64,000 nt of DNA from Paenibacillus sp. RC67 (GCF_030020805.1 NZ_CP125098.1:4859501-4923500), one strand, 5' to 3'. Shown: positions 36,379-45,757, counted from the stretch's first letter. A program made the numbers and translations. The notes: generated from the sequence alone by a model not told the origin.

Positions 36379-37695
36379 ATGCGTAAAACAAAAATGGTTT
36401 CTCTTGCTTCTTTAGCTGCCGTCATAGCCCTATCTGCGTGCAGCAGCTCTACCAGTACCGAACCGGCACCAAAATCTACGGCGGAAACGAAAAAAGAACC
36501 TTTCGAGTTAGTCTTCGCATCACATTTAGGTATGAGCCAGGAAACGTTTAATAAAGAAATCGGAGATCCGATACGCCAGAAGTTTCCATACATCACTCCA
36601 AAATATATTGAACGGGGCAATGGAACCAATCTGAACGACCTCGTCTCTGCCGGTACGGCTCCTGATATTACATGGTTTGTACACTCCTCCTTCGTCAACA
36701 CGATTCAACAGCTTGGCCTTGATTATGATTTAACTGATCTCATCAAAAAATATAATTACGATATGAACCGTTACTATCCGCAAGCTCTGGAAACGTTAAA
36801 ATATTACACGGGCGGCAAAGGAATCTACGGGATTCCAAAAGAAATCAGCCAATCCGTACTCTATTATAATAAAGACATATTCGATATATTTGGCGTTCCT
36901 TACCCGAAAGACGGAATGACTTGGGATGATGCTTATGAGCTGGCACGGACTATGACAAGAACCGTGGACGGTACATCTTACCGCGGCATGAGCAGCTTCT
37001 ACAGCACCATCCTGCGGGAAAATCAGCTGTCCATCTCCCCTCTCATCCCGACCGAGGATAAACCTAATGTCAATAACGATCAGTGGAAACAGCTTCTGCT
37101 CACTTTAGATAAAATCTATAAAATTCCTGGCAATAACCGTCCGACGAACACAAGATCCATTACTCCTGAGGTCGAACAATTTGAGAAACAATTAAACGTC
37201 GCAACCCTTATCAGTGGCTATGGACGTCAAGTCAATTTCCCGCCCAACCTGAACTGGGACGTCGTCTCGATGCCTACCTTTAAAGACAAACCGAAAGTCG
37301 GTCAGCAAAGCAGCCCTACCTTCTGGGGAATTACACCAACGAGCAAGCATAAGGACGAAGCATTTGAAGTTATCATGTATTTAATGAACGACGAAAGAAT
37401 GATGGATAATTCCAAGAAAGGCTTGCTCACCCCCGTCAACAAGCCTGAAATCCGTAAAGCCTTTGGTACGGATGCACCAGAGCTGAAAGGCAAAAACCTT
37501 GAAGCTGCTTACTTTAACACTTATGCTCCAATCGAACCTCCGCGTGCACAAGGCTTGAACAATGCAATCAGGCAGGATGCCATTAATATCGTTAACGACG
37601 CCTTCACCGACATGATTCTAAACAACATTGACGTCAACACCGCTTTGAGGCAAGCAGATGAGAAAATTACTCAGAAATTCGCCGAGAAAAAGTAG
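36379..37695 (+). CDS. Sugar ABC-transporter solute-binding lipoprotein
   Basis: The 438-residue protein has a lipoprotein signal ending AAVIALSAC (C21) and the family 1 binding-protein fold, including SAGTAPDITWFVH, ISQSVLYYNKDIFDIFG and MTWDDAYELARTM. It is a close paralogue of the proteins at 20724 and 47120; all three share YYNKD-FDKFG-YPK-MTWD. No permease gene is adjacent. AAGGTGAGG precedes the start, and a rightward terminator follows the gene. Confidence 0.88.
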   Translation: MRKTKMVSLASLAAVIALSACSSSTSTEPAPKSTAETKKEPFELVFASHLGMSQETFNKEIGDPIRQKFPYITPKYIERGNGTNLNDLVSAGTAPDITWFVHSSFVNTIQQLGLDYDLTDLIKKYNYDMNRYYPQALETLKYYTGGKGIYGIPKEISQSVLYYNKDIFDIFGVPYPKDGMTWDDAYELARTMTRTVDGTSYRGMSSFYSTILRENQLSISPLIPTEDKPNVNNDQWKQLLLTLDKIYKIPGNNRPTNTRSITPEVEQFEKQLNVATLISGYGRQVNFPPNLNWDVVSMPTFKDKPKVGQQSSPTFWGITPTSKHKDEAFEVIMYLMNDERMMDNSKKGLLTPVNKPEIRKAFGTDAPELKGKNLEAAYFNTYAPIEPPRAQGLNNAIRQDAINIVNDAFTDMILNNIDVNTALRQADEKITQKFAEKK

Positions 37696-37718
37696 CTTCA
37701 TTTGTGGAACACACAAGC

Positions 37719-37758
37719 AAACAGCCGCCGATAGCTGACTATTAGCGGCTGTTTTATA
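37719..37758 (+). terminator. Rho-independent terminator of solute-binding protein gene
   Basis: AAACAGCCGC and GCGGCTGTTT form a perfect 10-bp stem around a 16-base loop, followed by TTATATT. Confidence 0.8.
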
Positions 37759-37837
37759 TTCCAAAGCGAATCTCATATAGCACTACGAACGCCTTCTACC
37801 GGAGGATGTCGGCATGCCTAGCGTTTCATGTCCGTAC

Positions 37838-37873
37838 AAAAAAACACCATGCGTCGAATACTTCGCATGGTGT
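37838..37873 (-). terminator. Rho-independent terminator of amidohydrolase gene
   Basis: ACACCATGCG and CGCATGGTGT form a perfect 10-bp stem, followed on the minus strand by TTTTTTT. Confidence 0.8.
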
Positions 37874-37920
37874 CCGATTTGATTCAGGTATAAAAGTAAA
37901 ATGAGTTCAGTTCGCATAAG

Positions 37921-39327
37921 TTATTTCACAGCCGATGGCTTAACATCAGCCGGTATCGGGCAAACGTAGGGCTCCACTTCCAGGTATTGATTAAGCTCAG
38001 CCTTAGCGGCTTCCAGCAGCTCCGGATTTTGCATGACCTCAAGTGCAGTTGCTGCCATGACTTTCCCTGCATGCAGCATGCCTTTGTGACCTATCGATGT
38101 ACCTCCTTGAGCTACCAGCTGCCAGGTGTGGAATGGAGTTCCGATAGCCATACAGGCCGTTACGCACTGGGCGGTTGGTACGATCCAGCTGACATCGCCC
38201 ACGTCGGTCGACCCTGAGCCAACATTCATCCCTTTCATCGAGAACGGCAAAAGGAAGTCAGCCAATTCCTTGTCTTCTAAGCCTTTTAAACGGCGGAACA
38301 TCTTCAAGTCTTCTTCAGTTAGCGTCTCTCGAATTGCCCTGGCAAGCTCCTTCTCAGATTCATTGAAGACCGGTACGCCCAGCTCAGCGAACTGCTTATG
38401 CATAACTTCCTCTAGGGTGGAATTGCCGATCAAATTCGAACACGCCTTATCAAACACGATTTCCAGCTGTGTGCCCGTCATCAATGCAGCTCCACGTGCG
38501 ATATCACAGACACGTTGGTATATTTCTTCCACTTGAGGCGTTTTAGGCGCACGGATCAAATAGAGCACTTCCGCATTAGCCTGTACCACATTCGGTGAGG
38601 TACCGCCGGTATTGGTTATGGCATAATGAATTCGGGCTTCTTGAATGACATGCTCTCTTAAATAATTGACACCAACATTCATTAGTTCTACCGCATCCAA
38701 TGCGCTTCTTCCCAAGTGCGGACTTGCTGCGGCATGGGAGCTGCGGCCTTTGAATTTGAAATATACCTGATAATTCGCAAGTGAGTTGCCCGGCATAATG
38801 CCGTTCACCGGTGCTGGATGCCAGCAAAGCGCGAAGTCCGCATCGTTGAACACGCCTTCTCTTGCCATGAACGTTTTGCCGGAGCCTCCCTCTTCCCCTG
38901 GGCAGCCGTAATATCGAATGGTTCCTGGGAGCTGATGCTCTTCCATATACTGCTTCAGCGCAACTGCAGCAGCCAGCGAACCTGTGCCAAGCAAATTATG
39001 GCCGCAGCCGTGGCCGTTACCACCCTCTTGAACCGGATTATGCGTTGCGACTCCTCTGTTTTGGCTAAGGCCGGACAACGCGTCAAATTCACCTAGAATG
39101 GCTACAACCGGCTTCCCACTCCCAAAGCTTCCTATAAAAGCCGTTTCAATCCCCGCGGCGCCGCGTTCGACTGTAAAGCCCTCCTGCTCTAGCGCTTGGC
39201 ACAGCAGCTCAGCAGATTGCTTTTCTTCAAAGCGTGTTTCTGCATAATCCCATATTTTATCGCTGATTTGAATAAAAAAATCTTTTTTACTTTCAATAAT
39301 AGCGGCTAGTTGTTCATTGCCTCTCAT
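37921..39327 (-). CDS. M20-family amidohydrolase, AbgB-like
   Basis: The 468-residue protein has metal-binding motifs of the M20 peptidase/amidohydrolase family: GHGCGHNLLGTG (105-116) and YGCPGEEGGSGKTF (140-153, catalytic Glu pair), then SSHAAASPHLGRSALDA. Relatives such as AbgB hydrolyse p-aminobenzoyl-glutamate or N-acyl amino acids. It lies directly downstream of an MFS symporter gene (30-base gap) on the same strand, suggesting uptake then hydrolysis of an amide. GGAGG stands 8 bases before the ATG. Confidence 0.85.
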   Translation of the reverse strand: MRGNEQLAAIIESKKDFFIQISDKIWDYAETRFEEKQSAELLCQALEQEGFTVERGAAGIETAFIGSFGSGKPVVAILGEFDALSGLSQNRGVATHNPVQEGGNGHGCGHNLLGTGSLAAAVALKQYMEEHQLPGTIRYYGCPGEEGGSGKTFMAREGVFNDADFALCWHPAPVNGIMPGNSLANYQVYFKFKGRSSHAAASPHLGRSALDAVELMNVGVNYLREHVIQEARIHYAITNTGGTSPNVVQANAEVLYLIRAPKTPQVEEIYQRVCDIARGAALMTGTQLEIVFDKACSNLIGNSTLEEVMHKQFAELGVPVFNESEKELARAIRETLTEEDLKMFRRLKGLEDKELADFLLPFSMKGMNVGSGSTDVGDVSWIVPTAQCVTACMAIGTPFHTWQLVAQGGTSIGHKGMLHAGKVMAATALEVMQNPELLEAAKAELNQYLEVEPYVCPIPADVKPSAVK

Positions 39328-39357
39328 CCTGTATCCCTCCTATGTTTATCTGGGCTG

Positions 39358-40647
39358 TTATCTAACGAATTCCGGTGCTGCTTCTTCCTTCGTTCCGATG
39401 GAGCCTCCTGATTGTGATTCGTCACGGTTCTCAGGATCTGAAGACAAGCCTTTTGTGCGCAAGGTCATTCCTGTAATAAATGGTACGATCATAGCTACAA
39501 TCATGACCCAGAACGCAGCTGTAAAAGAACCGTTATTGATTTGGATCATATAACCCATCAGTGAAGGTGCGATGATCCCCGCTACTTGGCCTCCGAAATA
39601 GACGATACCCGTTGCAGAACCTACGATTTCTTTAGGTAAATACTTCAATGGCATCGTAAGCGCTGGGGTAATAACGCCCAAGGAACCTAAGGCAGCTAAG
39701 CATTGGTAAAAAACGACATAAGATATCGACGGTGCCTGGAACATCAAATAAATGCATAAGCATGAAACAAGGGCACCGATCATAATGACATACTTCTCAC
39801 GGCCAGCCAAAAACTTCTTATCCAGCAGCCAGCCAAGCACAAGCACACCTACAAAAGCAACAATAGCAGGAATGGAAGACAAAGCCCCCATAGAAACCAT
39901 GCTTAAATGACGCACCTTAACCAAGTAAGTTGGCATCCAAGAGTTCATTCCCCAAGTAACGATACTGGAGCCGAAATACATAAGCATCATCTGCCAGATT
40001 AGCGGCTTTGTCAGGAGCTTTTTGAACGGAACTTTCACTTTAGCAGCTTGAGCTGCTGTCTTCTTCTCTTGAATCGGAGGCTTTAAGAAGAAAAATAAAA
40101 TGACACATACCGCAAGCCCTACTACCCCAAGAACCATGAACATATTCTCCCAGCCTAGCTTGGTAATAAGGAAGGCCGATATCAGGGAGCCCAGCATACC
40201 GCCGATCGTCGTCGCAGAGGTCAAGACTGACTTAGCTCTTGCCCGCTGCTTATGCGGGAATGACTCTGCAACCGCTACCGTACTGGCGGAAGGATAGCTT
40301 CCTTCCCCGATACCGAACAGGAAGCGAATGACCAAAAGTGCTGTGAAAGACCAAGCCCATCCTGTCATGATCGTGAAAAGGGACCACATCAAGGCGGAAG
40401 CAAGAATAACTTTTCTTGATCCGAACTTATCCGACAACCAACCGCCGATAGGCTGAATAATGGCATAACTAAGGAAAAAGCTGCTGAGGATCAGACCGAC
40501 TTGAGATTCATTTAACCCAAACTGCTTGGAAATAGGAATTGCAGCCACGTTTATGGCAATTTTGTCAAAGTAATTGATGATCCATGTAAAACATAAAAGA
40601 CCGAGAATTAAATACTTGCGGTTGACGATAGCTGAATTGTTTTCCAT
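39358..40647 (-). CDS. MFS transporter, anion:cation symporter type
   Basis: The 429-residue protein has twelve likely membrane helices. GGWLSDKFGSRKVIL is the MFS loop 2-3 motif, and FLFGIGEGSYPSASTVAVAESFP is typical of the ACS group (hexuronate, galactonate, phthalate permeases). The start chosen is the ATG 6 bases after GGGAGG. A longer frame to 40743 would run through a cre-like site (40660-40673) and add a polar extension. The substrate is probably an organic anion handled by the AbgB-like enzyme encoded next. Confidence 0.82.
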   Translation of the reverse strand: MENNSAIVNRKYLILGLLCFTWIINYFDKIAINVAAIPISKQFGLNESQVGLILSSFFLSYAIIQPIGGWLSDKFGSRKVILASALMWSLFTIMTGWAWSFTALLVIRFLFGIGEGSYPSASTVAVAESFPHKQRARAKSVLTSATTIGGMLGSLISAFLITKLGWENMFMVLGVVGLAVCVILFFFLKPPIQEKKTAAQAAKVKVPFKKLLTKPLIWQMMLMYFGSSIVTWGMNSWMPTYLVKVRHLSMVSMGALSSIPAIVAFVGVLVLGWLLDKKFLAGREKYVIMIGALVSCLCIYLMFQAPSISYVVFYQCLAALGSLGVITPALTMPLKYLPKEIVGSATGIVYFGGQVAGIIAPSLMGYMIQINNGSFTAAFWVMIVAMIVPFITGMTLRTKGLSSDPENRDESQSGGSIGTKEEAAPEFVR

Positions 40648-40983
40648 AGTGTGCCTCCCTGATAGCGTTTTCTTTGAAGTGTAAGCTGTGTTCTGTTCTG
40701 CCTCCCCCAAGCCTTTTCGATGGCTCTTTTTATTTTTAGACACCTTTTGGACATTTGTATAAAATTAATATAAACTACATTTAAAATTATTGCAATATGC
40801 ATGTAACCTTTTGTTACATAGAAATTTTAGGTTTTCATCGTTTTCATTACATGTTGTTTTTCGTTATAATAAATAGAAAGATGAATCATGCTGTCGAAAC
40901 TGACGGTTCGTAAGCAATCCAACAACTGCAAATCTACTGCAATCAACCATCATTTTATTCATAGAGTAAGGGAGGCTCGCCAT
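40648..40983. other. Divergent intergenic region
   Basis: The region lies between the leftward MFS gene and the rightward regulator gene. It holds the MFS ribosome binding site (40654-40659), the cre-like site, then AT-rich sequence that should contain both promoters. The open frame from 40888 to 40983 is judged to be leader sequence. Confidence 0.45.
40660..40673 (-). promoter_or_regulatory. cre-like operator next to MFS ribosome binding site
   Basis: The plus strand reads TGATAGCGTTTTCT, 13 of 14 matches to TGWNANCGNTNWCA. It abuts the ribosome binding site, so binding would block the start of the transcript or elongation. Confidence 0.45.
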
Positions 40984-42300
40984 TTGATTCGATTAGCTGT
41001 TATCATTGCGCACCAGTTTTTGCCGCGGATGCAAGCAGTACAACAATCGTTACAAGACCGTTGTGAGCTGACAATTTTGACTTATTCGCAATTAAGCGAC
41101 ACCTACGATCACTACAATCGGCACTATGCTCATGTAGATGGAATTATTATCACCGAATTAGGTTACCTTTATTTAGAAGAAAGATTGCAAGGCTCCTTCC
41201 CTGTTCCCACCTATATCTATAGAATCAGCGAGGAAGACTTTTACAAATGCCTCTTTCAGCTCAGTGTGGAACGCAAGGATATTGATTTCTCTCGTGTCTG
41301 CATCGATTTTATAATGAGCCATAACGATTATTTGGGGCTTAAGCCGATTCTGGCCCCTGATCATTTTCCGCAAATTTATCCGTACACTGTCATCACAGAC
41401 CGAATCTATCAGGAGCTGTCGGATTACCATATTGGACTCTGGAAAGAAAACAAAATCGATTTCTCGATTACTCGTGTCGGGAACATTGTGCCCAGGCTCG
41501 AGCAGCAGGGCGTACCCCATATTTACTTGGTACCTTCCCATAAGTCGATCATCCAGCAGTTCGAGCTTATCATTACCGAAATCGAAATGATCAAGCTGGC
41601 GGATAATCAAATCGCTATCGGCTACGTGTCCATTCACAAGCTGAACGACTTGCCTTCGGCCATGAATGATTTGGAACTGAAAACGATGCTTCTGCACAAA
41701 AGCTTGCTGGAATTTACGATGCAAGAGAAGATCCCGCTTATTATTCAAAAATCAAACGTCAGCTTTGAAATTATTAGCTCAGCCAAGGATCTGAAAATCA
41801 TTACCGACAATTTCACCCGCTGCAAGCTGATGGCTTTCCTGAACCAGCACGTTCCATTCGATGTAAATTTGGGTTGGGGGACAGGCGATACGATGTATAA
41901 AGCGCGGATGAACGCCCAGCTTGCTAACCAACAGTCCGAGTCCAGCCCCGTTCGAGGCACTTATGTCATTCAAATGAGCGGACAAGTGATAGGACCGTTA
42001 GGCGAAGATACGAACCTAGCCTACTTGAACGAGGTCAATCCGCAAATCCAACGGCTAAGCGAGATGCTGGACATTTCGACGCTGCAGATTCAAAAAATTA
42101 TGGCCGTCATCTCCAAAACGGAGAGCAGCGAGCTGACCTCTGAAGAGATCGCCTTTCATCTTGGCATCACCATTCGCAGCGCCAATCGCATTCTGAATCA
42201 ACTGGAGGAAAAGGGTATTGCCCAAATCGCCTACAAGAAACAGGAGAAATTGCGAGGCAGACCGAAGAAAATTTATAAGATTCATTTCCCAATAAGTTAG
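40984..42300 (+). CDS. Winged-helix regulator with large N-terminal sensor
   Basis: The 438-residue protein (TTG start 8 bases after GGGAGG) begins IRLAVIIAHQFLPRM. The first 130 residues resemble a PrpR/periplasmic-binding-like sensor. The middle (about 190-350) contains IAIGYVSIHKL and VNLGWGTGDTMYKARMNAQLA, resembling GGDEF/GTP-cyclohydrolase-III-like folds. The C-terminus (about 365-435) is a winged helix: LTSEEIAFHLGITIRSANRI and LRGRPKKIYKI. It is divergent from the MFS-amidohydrolase pair and likely regulates it. The exact family is not certain. Confidence 0.7.
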   Translation: MIRLAVIIAHQFLPRMQAVQQSLQDRCELTILTYSQLSDTYDHYNRHYAHVDGIIITELGYLYLEERLQGSFPVPTYIYRISEEDFYKCLFQLSVERKDIDFSRVCIDFIMSHNDYLGLKPILAPDHFPQIYPYTVITDRIYQELSDYHIGLWKENKIDFSITRVGNIVPRLEQQGVPHIYLVPSHKSIIQQFELIITEIEMIKLADNQIAIGYVSIHKLNDLPSAMNDLELKTMLLHKSLLEFTMQEKIPLIIQKSNVSFEIISSAKDLKIITDNFTRCKLMAFLNQHVPFDVNLGWGTGDTMYKARMNAQLANQQSESSPVRGTYVIQMSGQVIGPLGEDTNLAYLNEVNPQIQRLSEMLDISTLQIQKIMAVISKTESSELTSEEIAFHLGITIRSANRILNQLEEKGIAQIAYKKQEKLRGRPKKIYKIHFPIS

Positions 42301-42310
42301 CCCTGTTATA

Positions 42311-42328
42311 GGATCAACTAGTTGATCC
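42311..42328. repeat. Perfect 18-base palindrome
   Basis: GGATCAACTAGTTGATCC lies 10 bases after the stop of the regulator gene. It could fold as a 7-bp hairpin or serve as a protein-binding site. No T-run follows. Confidence 0.5.
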
Positions 42329-42341
42329 ATAATAACATCAC

Positions 42342-42376
42342 AAAAAAGACCGTCCGGCTAAGTCGCCAGGCGGTCT
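42342..42376 (-). terminator. Rho-independent terminator of globin-coupled sensor gene
   Basis: AGACCG and CGGTCT, extended by GGC/GCC, form the stem. TTTTTT follows on the minus strand. Confidence 0.8.
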
Positions 42377-42387
42377 TCTCTGCTTAC

Positions 42388-43416
42388 TTATTTTACTTCG
42401 CTTGTCTTCTCAAGCTCCTCAAGCTCCACCGTTACCTTTTCAATCAGCTTCACGAAGGAAGCCAGCTCTTTCGAATTATCAACTTGGTGCTTGGAATAAA
42501 CGGAGGTTTGCCCCGAGTCTTTTTGGACGCGAGCCAAGGTCGTATGTATATTTTTTAATTTTTCATCAATAGTGCCCAAGGATTCTTTGGTACTGTGAGC
42601 CAGTTTGCGCACTTCATTGGCAACGACCTCGAAGCCTCTACCATGTTCCCCGGCTCTGGCCGCCTCAATAGCAGCATTTAAACCTAGTAAATGCGTTTGG
42701 TCCGCTACTTCTTTTATGATCGCACCCACTTGGTGAACCGATTCGACTTCTTTTCCCAAATAGACCAGGTTTTGATGCGTCTGGTCTTGAAAATCAGCCG
42801 TTTTGCTTGCAGATACGGCTACCGATTGGCTGCTTTCATTCAACTGCACCATTAAAGAAGCCAGTTCCTGAACCGCAGAGCTGACTCCGGTAAGCAGCTG
42901 ATTTTGTTGTTCCACCAAGCTTTCGATCTTGGCTTTTTCGTCCGTCTCATAAGCTTCCAGCACCAGTTGGGAATCCAGATTAAACATTTTGGTTAACGCA
43001 TGGATAACCGGTCTCCAATCGTTGGGCAGCACTTTCTCCAGATGGGCGACAGCTATATCCAAATAAATAATATAAGTGCCTAAATACCAATTTGAAGTCA
43101 ATCCGATACGTGAATGCACTTTTCCAATAAACAGCCGTCCTTCAATAAAGGCTTCATCCAAAACTCCTGAAGTCATGGACAGAAAATAGCTGCGCTGCGT
43201 TTCTTTTAACCTCTCTAATGTACTGTGACGCTGTATGATTTGAAGAAGCTCAGTCTCTGCGGCAATTTGCCGGTACAGCTCATCTACCAGGTCATGTACG
43301 ATCGATCTGAAATCGCTTTCCTTACTATGTAACAGCCGAAGATCGTTTTCGGTAATTCCAATATACTGTATTTGCTTCAGTCGTTCTGCCCCAAGTTTGA
43401 TCACGCTGCTGCTCAA
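42388..43416 (-). CDS. Soluble globin-coupled sensor (HemAT-like)
   Basis: The 342-residue protein has an N-terminal protoglobin domain (about 1-165), with GKVHSRIGLTSNWYLGTY supplying the likely proximal His101. The C-terminal part is chemoreceptor-like, with LLGLNAAIEAARAGEHGRG and FEVVANEVRKLA. No membrane segment is seen. Bacillus HemAT is about 430 residues; here the signalling coil is shorter, closer to soluble receptors such as YfmS. It would sense oxygen and signal to CheA or another partner. The start is TTG with a weak ribosome binding site; GTG 43404 is an alternative. Confidence 0.85.
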   Translation of the reverse strand: MSSSVIKLGAERLKQIQYIGITENDLRLLHSKESDFRSIVHDLVDELYRQIAAETELLQIIQRHSTLERLKETQRSYFLSMTSGVLDEAFIEGRLFIGKVHSRIGLTSNWYLGTYIIYLDIAVAHLEKVLPNDWRPVIHALTKMFNLDSQLVLEAYETDEKAKIESLVEQQNQLLTGVSSAVQELASLMVQLNESSQSVAVSASKTADFQDQTHQNLVYLGKEVESVHQVGAIIKEVADQTHLLGLNAAIEAARAGEHGRGFEVVANEVRKLAHSTKESLGTIDEKLKNIHTTLARVQKDSGQTSVYSKHQVDNSKELASFVKLIEKVTVELEELEKTSEVK

Positions 43417-43643
43417 CTACTTTCTCTTATAAAATGTGAGATAAATCATACTATCTCTCTATAATGTTACTATATCGGCATCTAGGTGACTATAAGATAT
43501 AGGTACTTTATACCAGGAAAGTGAAAAGTAGCAGCTTTGACTATCTGACTCCCTTCCAAGTCTTTTGATATCTTGCTCTTCCATTCAAAAATACGTACAA
43601 AGCCTCCAATACGGGGTTATACTGTTCGTGGAGGTGGATGCTC

Positions 43644-44204
43644 ATGGAAAGCTCTGCGAAACGTATTTTGTATTGGACATTATTAACTTACAACGATTGG
43701 AATGTACACATCGCGGCTACTTCAAAAGGATTATGTTATGTTGGCTCGCACAATCAGCCGTTCACGGAAATAAGCGAGTGGGCAAATATCAAATTTCCCG
43801 ACTCCGCGTGGAAACGAGATGATGAGGGGCTTCAGGCTTATGTAGAGGAACTCATCGAATATTTTCAGGGGAATCGTACCCAGTTTTCAATTCCGTTCGA
43901 CTATCACGGAACGCCATTTCAAATGGCCGTATGGAGTGCGCTAAGGAGCATCCCCTATGGTGCGACCCAATCGTATTCGGATATTGCCGGCCAAATTCAA
44001 AAGCCAGCTGCTGTCCGTGCTGTCGGTGCGGCCATTGGGGCAAACCCATTGTTAATTACTGTACCTTGTCATCGTGTAATTGGTAAGAACGGAGCATTAA
44101 CAGGCTATCGCGGTGGCATGGATATGAAGACGCGACTGCTGGAGCTTGAACGATGCGGCATAAGTGCTGGAGGAGGGATAACTCATGCAGGAGCACATCA
44201 GTAA
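43644..44204 (+). CDS. ogt: Methylated-DNA-protein-cysteine methyltransferase
   Basis: The protein has the active-site motif ITVPCHRVIGKNG, with acceptor Cys142, and upstream PFQMAVWSALRSIPYGATQSY and RAVGAAIGANP, which form the DNA-binding helix-turn-helix. It removes alkyl groups from O6-guanine in a suicide reaction. The length of 186 residues matches Ogt/AdaB enzymes. ATG 43644 lies 9 bases after GGAGG; ATG 43638 is too close. The end overlaps the next gene by 20 bases. Confidence 0.9.
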   Translation: MESSAKRILYWTLLTYNDWNVHIAATSKGLCYVGSHNQPFTEISEWANIKFPDSAWKRDDEGLQAYVEELIEYFQGNRTQFSIPFDYHGTPFQMAVWSALRSIPYGATQSYSDIAGQIQKPAAVRAVGAAIGANPLLITVPCHRVIGKNGALTGYRGGMDMKTRLLELERCGISAGGGITHAGAHQ

Positions 44205-44898
44205 ACGTATCGCTGATTTGGATTGGGCCTCGCTCCAACAATCGTTGGACACTAACGGCTATGCCAAGCTTCCTCCTTTGTTAACTAAAACGGAGTGCTT
44301 GGAAGTCATCGGAACGTACGAGGATGAAAGTCAATTTCGAAGCACCATCGACATGGCTAGATATCGCTTTGGAATCGGGCAGTACAAATATTATGGCTCA
44401 GCCCTGCCCCCTTTGCTTCAGGTGCTGCGCGAAGGCATGTATCCACCCTTGGCGCAAACAGCCAATCGTTGGCTCGAGCAGTTGGGCGAAAGCCCCGCCT
44501 ACCCGGAATCACTCGAACCTTTTCTGGAGCAGTGCCATAAGGAAGGGCAGACCCGATCTACCCCACTCATTCTGAAATATGAGACCGATGGATACAATTG
44601 TTTGCACCAGGATTTATATGGAGCTGTGTATTTCCCTTTTCAGGTTGTTTTCGCTTTGAATCAACGCGGGAACGATTACACCGGTGGCGAATTTCTGCTC
44701 GTAGAGCAGCGACCCCGGGCCCAAAGCCGAGGCCGTGTTCTCACGCTAGAGCAAGGCGAAGGAATTATCTTTCCGACCCAACATCGCCCCGTTCTTGGAA
44801 CTCGCGGTTATTATAAAACGACTCTCCGACACGGGGTCAGTACCGTTACATCGGGAACGAGGTATAGTTTGGGAATCATCTTTCATGATGCTCAATGA
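44185..44898 (+). CDS. 2OG-Fe(II) oxygenase linked to alkylation repair
   Basis: The 237-residue protein has the iron triad H141-x-D143 (CLHQDLYG) and H216 (LRHGVST), and R226 (GTRYSLGII) for 2-oxoglutarate. Its overall pattern resembles the family described as oxygenase for damaged DNA (PF09859) more than AlkB itself. AGGAGGG stands 7 bases before the ATG, inside the end of the alkyltransferase gene, so the two are translationally coupled. The pairing supports a role in dealing with alkylated bases. Confidence 0.82.
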   Translation: MQEHISKRIADLDWASLQQSLDTNGYAKLPPLLTKTECLEVIGTYEDESQFRSTIDMARYRFGIGQYKYYGSALPPLLQVLREGMYPPLAQTANRWLEQLGESPAYPESLEPFLEQCHKEGQTRSTPLILKYETDGYNCLHQDLYGAVYFPFQVVFALNQRGNDYTGGEFLLVEQRPRAQSRGRVLTLEQGEGIIFPTQHRPVLGTRGYYKTTLRHGVSTVTSGTRYSLGIIFHDAQ

Positions 44899-44925
44899 AT
44901 GGGCTACTCAACCGCTTACGCAGGC

Positions 44926-44956
44926 AGAGTGCCTAGTTCATAGAACTTGGCGCTCT
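44926..44956 (+). terminator. Long-stem terminator of alkylation-repair operon
   Basis: AGAGTGCCTAGTTC pairs with GAACTTGGCGCTCT (one mismatch, one G-T pair) around a 3-base loop, followed by CCATTTT. Confidence 0.75.
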
Positions 44957-44994
44957 CCATTTTGTGCGGATTCTACTCCCTTGACTTAAGAGTT

Positions 44995-45723
44995 TTATCG
45001 AAGCCAAGAAGTCACCGTCATATTTTCAATATGAACATAGGAAGGTCTCGTAACTAGAAAAACAATCATTTCACCAATATCTTCAGGCTTTAACATCGTA
45101 TCCTTCGTTTCCTGGGAAACCGGTTTTGTTTTATGACTCCAAATGTTGGTGTTTACAGCACCTGGGCTGATGGAAGAAATTCGGATTCCCGAACGGCGGT
45201 TTGCTGATATCATCGATTCCGTTAAAGCTCTTGCCCCATATTTGGAAGCAGCATAGATGCTGTCTCCTCCTGAGGCCTGAAAAGCTGATGTAGATAAAAT
45301 GTTAATGATGTATCCGGAATTTCTTTCGTTCATTCGAAGTAATGCCTCACGGCTCATGAGAAAGGTACCCGTTAAATTCGTTTCCATAATTCGTTTCCAT
45401 TGGTTCAGATCTACGTCCTGAACCAGCTGCTTATCAGGCAAGCTCACTCCAGCCGCGTTAATCAAAATATCGATTTGTCCGTATAAGGATATCGTCTGCT
45501 CTATCGCATTTTGCACGGATGCTTCATCTCTGACATCGGTTGCGATACCGGTCAGTCTACCCATCGAATCCGGATCCATCGACTGGATCACATTTTGCAG
45601 ATTTTGCTCATCTCTTGCCAATAAAACGACAGAAGCTCCTTGTGAATATAAAGCTTTTGCTGCTGCTAAACCTATCCCCGAGCTCGCCCCTGTAACGACG
45701 GCTATCTTTCCAGTCAGTTCCAT
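44995..45723 (-). CDS. SDR-family oxidoreductase
   Basis: The 242-residue protein has IAVVTGASSGIGLAAA (cofactor site), INAAGVSL, and the catalytic YAASKYG with Ser upstream, a classical short-chain dehydrogenase. The start chosen is ATG 45723, 6 bases after GAGGTG. It probably oxidises or reduces a sugar or polyol. The palindrome at 45742-45757, 18 bases upstream, links it to the TIM-barrel genes at 48.5-51.6 kb. Confidence 0.88.
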   Translation of the reverse strand: MELTGKIAVVTGASSGIGLAAAKALYSQGASVVLLARDEQNLQNVIQSMDPDSMGRLTGIATDVRDEASVQNAIEQTISLYGQIDILINAAGVSLPDKQLVQDVDLNQWKRIMETNLTGTFLMSREALLRMNERNSGYIINILSTSAFQASGGDSIYAASKYGARALTESMISANRRSGIRISSISPGAVNTNIWSHKTKPVSQETKDTMLKPEDIGEMIVFLVTRPSYVHIENMTVTSWLR

Positions 45724-45741
45724 TTGTAACCACCTCATTTA

Positions 45742-45757
45742 ATATTAACGTTAATAT
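45742..45757. promoter_or_regulatory. Palindromic LacI-type operator upstream of SDR gene
   Basis: ATATTAACGTTAATAT is a perfect 16-base palindrome. The same core occurs upstream of two other genes in this region. Confidence 0.65.
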
